From: Echinococcus granulosus
Taxonomy: Eukaryota > Platyhelminthes > Cestoda > Cyclophyllidea > Taeniidae
Direction of reading: 5' to 3'
Length of the DNA: 15,052 bases
Assembly (NCBI RefSeq): GCF_000524195.1
Contig: NW_020170450.1
Location: 421,270-436,321, forward strand
In this document: piece by piece, positions 1 through 5,956 of the stretch
How positions within the stretch are numbered: position 1 is the first letter of the stretch
How the letters are laid out: the number at the start of each line of letters is the position of its first letter
Made by a program: the position numbers and the translations under genes
Notes under the pieces: model-generated
What the model saw: the letters and a program-made list of their open reading frames with translations, nothing else
Databases searched by the model: none
What the model was told of the DNA's origin: nothing

Positions 1-130
1 ATTGCGGCTGCATCGGCATTAGGCAGTGTTTGGTAGTGAATGTGGAGGAGGTGATCGGACAGGGGAGGAGAATAAAGAGAAAGAGCAGAATCATCGTGCA
101 CTAACACGACTTTTCTTCAACCTGAGTTAT
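1..130. other. Unique left flank of the tandem duplication
   Basis: These 130 bases are the only part of the window not present twice. The last base before unit 1 (t at 130) differs from the last base of the unit (a at 7591), so the duplicated sequence starts at 131. I found no copy of this flank elsewhere in the window and no gene in it. It contains a purine-rich patch with an AATAAA-like stretch around 61-86. The hexamer acctga at 120-125 recurs at the unit end (7586-7591). This flank shows that the left side of unit 1 is anchored to other DNA, which argues against the window being a plain linearised circle. Confidence 0.85.
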
Positions 131-268
131 TGACCTGACCTCCTGGAGGCTAAGGTTAATCGCTGAGGCCATGATATACTTTTAATCAGATCTAGAAGTG
201 GCTGACCAGTTAGTTGGGAAAAAAATTGCCATAAAACAAGGGGTAATGAGAGGTTCTGTCGCATTACT

Positions 269-291
269 TGTGTCACTTCTTTTTTTTACAG
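269..291 (+). other. Candidate 3' splice site
   Basis: A pyrimidine run with eight consecutive T followed by acag (AG at 290-291) is the best-looking splice acceptor on the plus strand in the unit. The sequence after it stays open for only about 16 codons in its longest frame before a tga near 341, and no matching upstream exon is recognisable. It could be the acceptor of a short exon, of a UTR exon, or a chance match. The copy is at 7730-7752. Confidence 0.2.
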
Positions 292-483
292 AAATCTTAA
301 AAAGGGACTCTTTAGATAGGGAGAATTTATCAGCATACTGAGGGCGGAGCCAAAAAACTTACAATTAATTTACTTCTCTACGATCGTCGACAACCCATAC
401 TTTCTGCTTATATGACTTACATGTCAAAAGTCGTGAATCTGTCACCTACTTACCTCCTTAATTCATGATCTCGCCACGCAGCA

Positions 484-511
484 TTCATCATGACTTGGAA
501 GTCAAGATGAA
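484..511. repeat. 28-bp near-perfect palindrome
   Basis: The arms at 484-496 and 499-511 are 13 bases each with one mismatch, around a 2-base centre (core tgacttggaagtca). A CACGTG E-box at 512-517 directly abuts it. The tight centre favours a dimeric protein-binding site or a cruciform over an RNA hairpin. No factor is assigned. Confidence 0.7.
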
Positions 512-1434
512 CACGTGGTCATTTTCAAGAATATCTGGAACACTGATGGGACTCAATTGCACCAGCATGCCTGACCAACGTTGATATCAATTAAATATTC
601 ACTATTCAATCCCTAATCCTTTCCACTGCAAGGCACAAGATGTGCACGATCTCGTCCATATTCCTGAAATGTCTTTCCTCTTGGAACTAACAATTTGGTT
701 CCGCCTACCTAGAAAATAAAGTGAAATTCTTCTTGTGGGTACGGTTTTGTGATGGGGGCTATGGGATCTTAGATGATGTCAGCTTATACGAAGAGACTTA
801 TTTCGCTCTAGGCTGACCACTCCTATTGCCTAAGCATAGGTCTTTGTTTGCTCACTCTCACGTTATCATGTCATTTGGTCAAAGGTTGTTCTAAAGTAAT
901 ATAAGGGGACTTGCAGTTATTTTATGTTTTTTAACTTGTAGGATGCTACTTTATCGCCAAGTCTCCACCTTTTTATTCCACCCTTTAATCCCATTGGTCC
1001 ATCCAAACCAATCAAATTGATGGTGCTAGTCAAAAATCAATATTGCAAGACAACCTCAAATTTCCGGCTGGAAATCGTGGTAATTACCCCCAGAAAATCA
1101 TAATAAATGTAAAATTATGCGGTACAAATCTCTACCCTCTCTTACAAAGGGTGAATTTTAAAGTATCCAAAGCCTCACAAATGGATTAATTGCAATGAGA
1201 CCTATTGACAGTTGTGTGTACAACTATTCAAAACTAACTTTTCAAAATACGGGTCTTTTCTTAAATACACAGGCTGAGTCATCTTTTGAGAATGTTATAT
1301 TCCACTGAAACAGTAAAAATTTATCATTTCCTTTCAATTTAAGGAGATGTGGGAACGCTTTTTGCTGTCTAAACTGCTGCTGCAACTGCCTCCCAGACAT
1401 AGTGGCTCAGACGATGGAAAAAATAGACAGTTTT

Positions 1435-1620
1435 TCAACCGACCCAATAGCAACTCCTCTCACAAAAACATATTGCTCTTTTGCATTCCACTAGTACATG
1501 TCCAGACGCCCTAGTTACGGCAATGCATTTGGAGGTAGACCCTGCGGTGGACGGGATGGAAGTACAAGAGAGCGGAGACGAGAGCTTGAGGTTATCCAGA
1601 ACACAGTTAGCGCATTTCAT
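1435..1620 (-). CDS. Small cysteine-rich open frame, unknown
   Basis: This 61-codon frame begins with a true ATG (1618-1620) and has an in-frame taa just before it. The product would have eight cysteines, including a C-x2-C near the start and a C-x4-C-x-C-x3-C cluster near the end. Codons are C-ending more often than in the surroundings. On the minus strand a tract ctcttctcctcttag ends five bases before the ATG and looks like a cis- or trans-splice acceptor. No signal peptide is obvious and no family is recognised. It may be a chance frame, or an exon that ends at an internal donor such as GTAACT. Confidence 0.2.
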   Translation of the reverse strand: MKCANCVLDNLKLSSPLSCTSIPSTAGSTSKCIAVTRASGHVLVECKRAICFCERSCYWVG

Positions 1621-1846
1621 TTAGACTAAGAGGAGAAGAGCATCGACGGTTGGCATACTAAATGCCTTTGAACACTCAGGCAGTACGTGACAGCGAGACC
1701 ACGATTTTCCTCGCTGATTGAAGGCTTAAGAATTACGCGATTGAAAGCTGCATTTTGCGAACAACCAAGGAATTGAAGGATTAAAAAGCAGAAAAAAAAA
1801 TTCGTTAAAGCATTCAGTGGGGTGAAAGTTAAGTTGATGAGTGGTT

Positions 1847-2052
1847 ATGGGATGAATGTGAGATGGATGAATGGATGCAGGATGAAGGGATTTGGTATAG
1901 GTGGGGGAATGGATCCGAGGATTAATGGATGGATGGGTGGATCAAGAATGGGTTCGGGGCAGGTGGGTCCCAGATGGATGGATAATAGGATCCAAGATGA
2001 ATGGAGGTACATAAATGGATTTCTAATTAGGCATAAATATAAATGGATGAAT
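1847..2052. repeat. Degenerate ATGG (TGGA) tetranucleotide repeat
   Basis: About 200 bases rich in atgg, ggatga and gatgg steps, interrupted by point changes and small insertions. It is an old, decayed tetranucleotide microsatellite. The repeat keeps a plus-strand frame open for 77 codons (1822-2055), giving a low-complexity M/G/W/R/N string. That frame starts at GTG, not ATG, and is a by-product of the repeat. Shorter related patches occur at 3134-3153 (same strand) and 3849-3860 (complement). Confidence 0.8.
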
Positions 2053-2442
2053 TAAGGAGAGTAATCAACAATTTTTTTTGTGTCCATAACGCGTTCACCT
2101 ATCTACAGCATAGACTTTTAATTCACTGTCCCAGATCTTAAACAGTTTTTTTAGAAGTTAAGACCTTTTGCACAACCGATTTTGTAGGCATGGTCCCAAA
2201 AAAGCAGTATAGATCAAAAAACTCAAAACAGACGAGCATCTTTACCTTTCCTCTATTTCACTTTATCACGAGGCGGAGGAAAATAAGAGGCCGGGAAAAA
2301 AAAGTAAAGAATACCCTTTTATATTAACGTGCACCAAAAACCTAACAATTTAAAGGTCGACTCACCCTAATCTTGAACTCTTGCAAGATGCTGAGGAAAA
2401 TTTCTACGTCAAGGCGAATGTTCACACTTTATCCTAAGCTCT

Positions 2443-2495
2443 CTTCAATCGTTGAAGCTACTTTGAATAAGAGGATTCAAATGGCGCTAAAGCGT
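2443..2495. repeat. Three consecutive small inverted repeats
   Basis: Stem 1 is cttcaa/ttgaag (2443-2448 and 2452-2457, 3-base loop). Stem 2 is tttgaat/attcaaa (2462-2468 and 2475-2481, 6-base loop). Stem 3 is cgct/agcg around 2486-2495. All stems are perfect but short. Three in 53 bases is suggestive, but no structured RNA family is recognised. Confidence 0.5.
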
Positions 2496-2715
2496 TTAAT
2501 CTAAAACTTGTTGATAAGGTAGAGAATTAAGACGGCAATATTAAAAAATACAAATGCCAAAAATGGATAAAATAATGCTTGCCTATCTTTTTTTGGAGGA
2601 TTAATAATGAAGAGGTGTCCACCAATTCACCCAGCGAGATGCTGCAGAACGAGCCTTCTGGAATTGTCCATAATGACAGCAAAATCGATGATGCCTGAAG
2701 GTCACTTATGACACT

Positions 2716-2729
2716 GGATCAGCTGATCC
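2716..2729. repeat. 14-bp perfect palindrome between direct repeats
   Basis: ggatcagctgatcc is its own reverse complement. It sits between two identical 10-base direct repeats, atgacagcaa, at 2673-2682 and 2734-2743. The CAGCTG core is an E-box. The arrangement could be a binding site. No factor is assigned. Confidence 0.7.
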
Positions 2730-2803
2730 CTACATGACAGCAAGCATCGCCTTTTCCACCAATTCATTTTTTCACTAACTTGAGTCAGGGTCTTTTTTCG
2801 TAG

Positions 2804-3032
2804 GCTTTATGAATGCACGATGCCACAATTTTTGTGTCCTGAGTTGCGGCTGTCTGTGTCAAAACCTGTCTCAGACAAGTTAATTGACTTGGCAACATTT
2901 GACGGAGGTGTGAAAGGCTCTTCACCGCAGGACATGGACATCTGTTTTGGGGTTTTTGGGCAGTACATCAGAACATTACGCGCCTCATTTGTTGACTCTG
3001 GCAGTTATTCTTCCTTTCAGAGAGAAATCTAG
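2804..3032 (+). CDS. Candidate terminal exon, unknown protein
   Basis: An acceptor-like tcttttttcgtag ends at 2803. From 2804 one frame (first base as third codon position) stays open for about 75 codons to a tag at 3030-3032. The predicted segment is ordinary in composition, mixing hydrophobic and charged residues with a segment around DMDICFGVFG, and matches no family I recognise. A donor-like gaggtgaga begins two bases after the stop, and a second acceptor-like ttcctttcag lies inside at 3011-3020, so splice choices are ambiguous. An AATAAA is at 3152-3157. It may be a 3' exon or a chance frame. No upstream exon was found. Confidence 0.2.
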
Positions 3033-3232
3033 AGGTGAGAAATGGATTGGAAAACTGGCATGAATATAGTGGCTGGTTTTTGCTGGAGACGAAGAAGTGA
3101 ATAGGATTTGAATATATCAAGACTAAGGGATCAGGGATGGATGGGTGGATGAATAAATACAGGATAGGTGTACCTGGAAAGAATAGATACTGAGCTAAGC
3201 ATCCCTAACAGCATTAATCTGGGGTTTGCTGA

Positions 3233-3274
3233 CCTCTCCTCCTCTCAGGCATAGAAGAGCGAGGGGAGGAGAGG
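3233..3274. repeat. 14-bp GA/CT inverted repeat (hairpin)
   Basis: Left arm cctctcctcctctc (3233-3246) and right arm gaggggaggagagg (3261-3274) pair at 13 of 14 positions, and the remaining pair is a G-T wobble. The loop is 14 bases. An RNA copy would form an uninterrupted GC-rich stem. The homopurine/homopyrimidine arms could also form triplex DNA. Confidence 0.75.
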
Positions 3275-3710
3275 GGGGAGGTATCAACAGAGAAGTGAGA
3301 GGGTGAGACAATCTAGAAGCAAGTGAATGATTCAAGAGTGTAGCCTAGACGTCTGCAATGTTCTCCCAACTAAGAATTTTTATGCATTTATCTTGCTAGC
3401 ACCTCGGTGTCTAAAAGGGATGATTTGAAAGGAACTCGCCATAGGATTTTATCACCTCGTTGAAATTTGCAGCGGGTTGGAGGAGTGATAAAAAAGCCAT
3501 AAATAACATTTCCACCCACTGAATACTGAAATCTCTCAATTAAGAGAAAAATTCGTAAATGCTGGATACAGCCTGTAAAATTCTCCTCTTACTTTTTGGC
3601 ATTAATCATAAAATATTTCATACTTTTTGTGTATTCCTTCTCTTGAAAATCGCATAAAAAATATGTTTCAAACCATTGGGTACGACATTATGCCCTGATG
3701 ACTAACCTCC

Positions 3711-3735
3711 TTCCAAGGGGAATCCGCCCTTGGAA
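3711..3735. repeat. 9-bp perfect stem-loop next to an A-run
   Basis: ttccaaggg (3711-3719) and cccttggaa (3727-3735) are perfect reverse complements around a 7-base loop, and an A-run follows the right arm. This superficially resembles a bacterial terminator read in the wrong sense: there is no T-run after the stem on the plus strand, and on the minus strand the T-run comes before it. It is recorded as an inverted repeat only. Confidence 0.75.
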
Positions 3736-4043
3736 AAAAATGAAATTCCTGATGTCGGCGTTATGACAAAAATGCAGTTAGAGATGCTGAAGTAGGTGAT
3801 ATTAACCCTAAAAAATTATTTTGTGCACGAATTTAGTCGATGTATCAACCATCCATCCATGTGATGTGTAGATTCAACGACTGCCAAATCGAACAATTAC
3901 GTCGTCAAACTGTGAGACTGCCAAGTTGTCAACCACTGACGGCAATGTAGCTCTCCAGGAGGAGTCCACTCTCACCCATCCAACTGCTCGACTGTCTTCC
4001 CTCATCCCTTACTCGTGCATACGATGAACTGGTCACGATTAGC

Positions 4044-4101
4044 GAAGAGAGAGGAAGGACGAGAGGAGGAGAGAGAGTGAGAGGAGAGAGCGAGGGAGAA
4101 G
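4044..4101. repeat. Purine-rich GA tract
   Basis: About 58 bases of almost pure A/G on the plus strand, built from gaga and gagg steps with only a few C and T interruptions. It is a low-complexity tract of a type common in animal non-coding DNA. It causes the overlapping minus-strand serine/leucine/proline-rich frame, which is not counted as a gene. Confidence 0.8.
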
Positions 4102-4216
4102 CATAATTGAAACAAGAGGTGTGCATTAATTGTTTGTTTATGCATATCAGTGCAAGAAAAACGCCTCATGTGTAGGTGTGCATTATTTTTCTATCCCAAA
4201 GTGAAAAATCCAGACC

Positions 4217-4238
4217 AGTGTAGTGTAGTGCAGTGTGA
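4217..4238. repeat. Short AGTGT pentamer array
   Basis: Four near-identical pentamers of the form gtgta/gtgca stand in a row. About 190 bases downstream a pyrimidine-rich pentamer array (4428-4467) has roughly the complementary sequence. Copy at 11678-11699. Confidence 0.5.
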
Positions 4239-4390
4239 CTGCGAAAACACATTACCCTTTGGCCAAATTGACTGCGCATTTTCGTGCAGATTTGGAAAGA
4301 AGAAATTGTGTAGGAAGACGAACAACTTTACCTCCCAGTTGGCCCTGTTTGATTGGGTATGATGGAGGGAAGTTTTACAAATCAAGCTGG

Positions 4391-4423
4391 TAAAGATTGA
4401 CCTAAAAGGTCGGTGAATCTTTA
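4391..4423. repeat. Bulged 13-bp hairpin with TGACCT/AGGTCG core
   Basis: The outer stem taaagatt/aatcttta (4391-4398 and 4416-4423) is perfect over 8 bp. The inner stem gacct/aggtc (4399-4403 and 4407-4411) is perfect over 5 bp with loop aaa. Four bases (4412-4415) bulge on the 3' side. As DNA, the core reads TGACCT-aaa-AGGTCG, an everted pair of nuclear-receptor-type half-sites with one base off. Either an RNA fold or a dimeric binding site is possible. Confidence 0.65.
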
Positions 4424-4717
4424 AGCAACTCCACTCTACTCTACCCCAACTTCACTCCGCTTCACACCACACGTGATACCGTTTTTCTTATCGGACGTAT
4501 AAGTCGACTTTTGCGAGCGCACCAATGAGATTTGAAGGCGACGACCTTGAAACGAGGTCATAGAACCTGTCTAACAAAGAACATTTCTGAAGGTCATTGA
4601 GCATTGTGGTGCATCGACTATTGGTCGAGTTCAATCTATTAACCTAATAGAAGTGGTAGTTGAAGAAGTGACCTCTTACGTCAATTTTTTCCTAGCCAAT
4701 CATGCGTCACGTGATGC
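4398..4717. promoter_or_regulatory. Candidate enhancer/promoter block
   Basis: Known-type motifs cluster in 320 bases. AGGTCA half-sites, either strand, are at 4398-4403, 4555-4560, 4591-4596 and 4669-4674, with one-off forms at 4407-4412 and 4542-4547. CCAAT boxes are at 4522-4526 and 4696-4700, the latter in the NF-Y-like context gccaatca. CACGTG E-boxes are at 4470-4475 and 4708-4713, the latter inside the near-palindrome gcgtcacgtgatgc (4704-4717). About ten CpGs fall in 4469-4560. Four exact AGGTCA sites in about 280 bases exceeds the chance figure of about 0.14 for equal base frequencies. No clear TATA box or downstream first exon fixes a direction. Confidence 0.25.
4428..4467. repeat. 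Degenerate ACTCT/CACTC pentamer array
   Basis: The 40 bases can be read as eight pentamers: actcc, actct, actct, acccc, aactt, cactc, cgctt, cacac. The array is degenerate. It lies between the hairpin at 4391-4423 and the first CACGTG of the regulatory-like block. Copy at 11889-11928. Confidence 0.5.
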
Positions 4718-5187
4718 CAACTGAAATTCTCTTCGTGTCAAATCTAATTGCGTAAGTTGCTAGTTTAACGTGAACTAAATAGCCAGTTTTTTTTGTTTTA
4801 AGGAAAGATGAGTAGTCCAAAAAGTTGATGTCTAGACGCCAGTCGTAAAAAAAAGCACAACTAAGTAGTTTAACCTTGATGCTGTTGTCAACATATTCAT
4901 TTCAGTACATAAAGATAGGTCTAAAAGAAAAAGCATTCTCGAGACAGTCTAGTCTTCCGACCCTGGACTTGGAATAGACAGTGACAATGACAAATCTTGT
5001 GAATAGTTAGGTGAAGAAGGCTGACAGGGAGGGCAGAGGGCTGTAAACTTTATGCTATGACAGCTTTGACAAGTGAATAATTAAACAGAAGGTGTTTTCC
5101 TTGTGCCTTTCTCCCTTCGCCCTGTTTGACAGCCTAGACAGCCGCAAATACTAACTAAAAGTTAGCAAGGGACTACCGTCTTGATGC

Positions 5188-5225
5188 TTATTAGCGTTGC
5201 CCTAGCAACGCGTCTTTGCTAATAA
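5188..5225. promoter_or_regulatory. RFX X-box-like site inside a hairpin
   Basis: gttgccctagcaac at 5196-5209 consists of two inverted half-sites, GTTGCC and AGCAAC, spaced by two bases. This fits the RFX/DAF-19 X-box type (RYYNYY-WW-RRNRAC) at 13 of 14 positions; the miss is a C at the first W. The site lies in a perfect 7-bp dyad (gcgttgc/gcaacgc, 5194-5211). An outer 8-bp perfect stem, ttattagc/gctaataa (5188-5195 and 5218-5225), encloses it. RFX factors bind X-boxes near the starts of many cilium genes in animals. An ATG frame begins 42 bases downstream. Binding is inferred from the motif only. Confidence 0.4.
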
Positions 5226-5445
5226 CAATTTGGAAATGATTGGTTAAGGGATGTTGGAGGAGATGTCTGCGCTGATTAGGCTTTCTTTCAATATGAGGGA
5301 TGAAGTGGGGGATAAGGAGGAGAGACATCTTCAGATTTCTTTGCCTGAGCAAGAGACCCACTTTCTTGTACAATTCATTGTGAGTCTGCCACGGACTCAT
5401 TTGTCCGCCGCACCACTCCCTGCCCCTATCTAATTTGATCCCCAT
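5191..5445 (-). CDS. Alternative open frame opposite the exon candidate
   Basis: This 84-codon frame starts at a true ATG (5443-5445) and ends at a taa at 5191-5193. The product would be basic, with a leucine-rich middle (around LKMSLLLIPHF) and several histidines and arginines. Its last codons read through the X-box-like palindrome, so at most one of the two interpretations is functional as described. No family is recognised. Listed because it competes directly with the plus-strand exon call. Copy at 12652-12906. Confidence 0.12.
   Translation of the reverse strand: MGIKLDRGREWCGGQMSPWQTHNELYKKVGLLLRQRNLKMSLLLIPHFIPHIERKPNQRRHLLQHPLTNHFQIVISKDALLGQR
5251..5379 (+). CDS. Candidate short first coding exon, unknown
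   Basis: A true ATG at 5251 has G at -3 and an in-frame taa at 5245-5247. It opens 43 codons rich in E, D, R and K with spaced hydrophobic residues. A strong donor, gtgagt, begins at 5380 and leaves phase 0. The next plausible acceptor, tctatttacag ending at 5596, joins in frame to 31 further codons and a stop at 5690-5692, a weak second exon that contains an AATAAA. The X-box-like site is 42 bases upstream, a usual distance for that element. The minus strand is also open from a true ATG at 5445 to 5191 (84 codons), so strand is uncertain. No family recognised. Confidence 0.2.
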
Positions 5446-5956
5446 TGCTCACTGCTTCACTTGGAGCGTAAGGCCGTCAATAAGCAAGCCCACGATGTCC
5501 TCCACTTGTCTTAAATCTGTCAATTCCACGCCGTGTTTGCCTAATCACCATCTACGTACCAATCTTGGACGCTTTAATCCATCAGTCTATTTACAGTCAT
5601 CCACCTCTGACCTATCCATTCAACCATCCCGATCCACTTCATCCAAGACGGGGGCAATAAATATTTCTTCACTCACAATGCGACGACAATAGGCTAAAAA
5701 TGTCCGCAGAGTGCCACGTAGTCAGTCCCGAAACCCCTTCCCTCCCGTCCACCGCCCTTTCGTCTGTCCTATTTTGAGCTTCGTCTACGACGCACTCCTA
5801 GCTGTTGTTTGATAACACAAACAAGCCTCTGCGCGGCATTGACTATCCGCGAAAGCAGTAGTCGTTGGTGAGAAATGCCTGCAAATTGAATTTTTACACT
5901 TTTGTAAAAGCACGAAACTCCCCTGAAACGGCATATAATAGGGTGTCCCATCATTA
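5380..5956. other. Non-coding or intronic stretch
   Basis: Apart from the weak second-exon candidate at 5597-5692, nothing is supported here. The stretch is pyrimidine-rich at 5730-5760. It holds a perfect 7-bp inverted repeat, ttgtttg/caaacaa (5805-5811 and 5818-5824), and a 5-bp cgcgg/ccgcg stem with ctg/cag outer pairing near 5828-5857. A TATA-like catataata lies at 5932-5940. Copy at 12841-13417. Confidence 0.5.

Larger units (their letters stand above)
131..1434. other. Gene-free stretch, unit 1 start
   Basis: No open frame or convincing exon is seen on either strand in this stretch. It holds an 11-base near-palindrome (cctcctggagg, 140-150), a strong splice-acceptor-like tract ending at 291, a 28-bp near-palindrome at 484-511, the 10-bp palindrome ttgatatcaa at 581-590, a pair of oppositely oriented CCAAT boxes near 991-1013, and a 6-bp dyad at 1060-1075. 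It could be intron or intergenic DNA. The same stretch recurs at 7592-8895. Confidence 0.6.
2053..2803. other. Gene-free stretch with several dyads
   Basis: No gene is supported here. The stretch contains a loose inverted repeat (ctttac at 2240-2245 with gtaaag at 2304-2309, and cctctattt at 2250-2258 with aaataagagg at 2281-2290), the palindrome tcttgcaaga at 2379-2388, a run of three small hairpins at 2443-2495, and a 14-bp palindrome at 2716-2729. Its copy is 9514-10264. Confidence 0.55.
3035..4390. other. Gene-free stretch with hairpins and purine tract
   Basis: Only short open frames occur, and the one at 4150-4362 starts at GTG and overlaps an open frame on the other strand. The stretch holds an ATGG patch (3134-3153), two good inverted repeats (3233-3274 and 3711-3735), an AT-rich segment at about 3595-3665, a purine tract (4044-4101) and a small pentamer array (4217-4238). 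Its copy is 10496-11851. Confidence 0.55.

Noticed and set aside
1..130. Flank as a diverged piece of the unit end
   Set aside because: Two short shared words (aataaagagaa, actaacacg) also occur near 7009 and 7191 in the same order, but their spacing differs by roughly 80 bases and nothing aligns between them.
1822..2055. 77-codon plus-strand frame over the ATGG repeat
   Set aside because: Starts at GTG, and the product is low-complexity sequence dictated by the tetranucleotide repeat.
3711..3745. Rho-independent terminator
   Set aside because: The sequence looks eukaryotic. The stem is followed by A on the plus strand, and no gene ends into it from either side.
3929..4126. 65-codon minus-strand serine/leucine-rich frame
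   Set aside because: Kept open by the GA tract at 4044-4101. Composition reflects the tract.
4150..4362. 70-codon plus-strand frame with six or more cysteines
   Set aside because: Starts at GTG, overlaps an open frame on the other strand, and part comes from the AGTGT pentamer array.
4560..4645. tRNA-like B-box word (gagttcaatct)
   Set aside because: No matching A-box, acceptor stem or anticodon arm could be laid out around it.
5932..5945. TATA box upstream of a gene at 5865-6074
   Set aside because: The TATA-like word lies inside that short frame, which starts without ATG and overlaps longer frames on the other strand.
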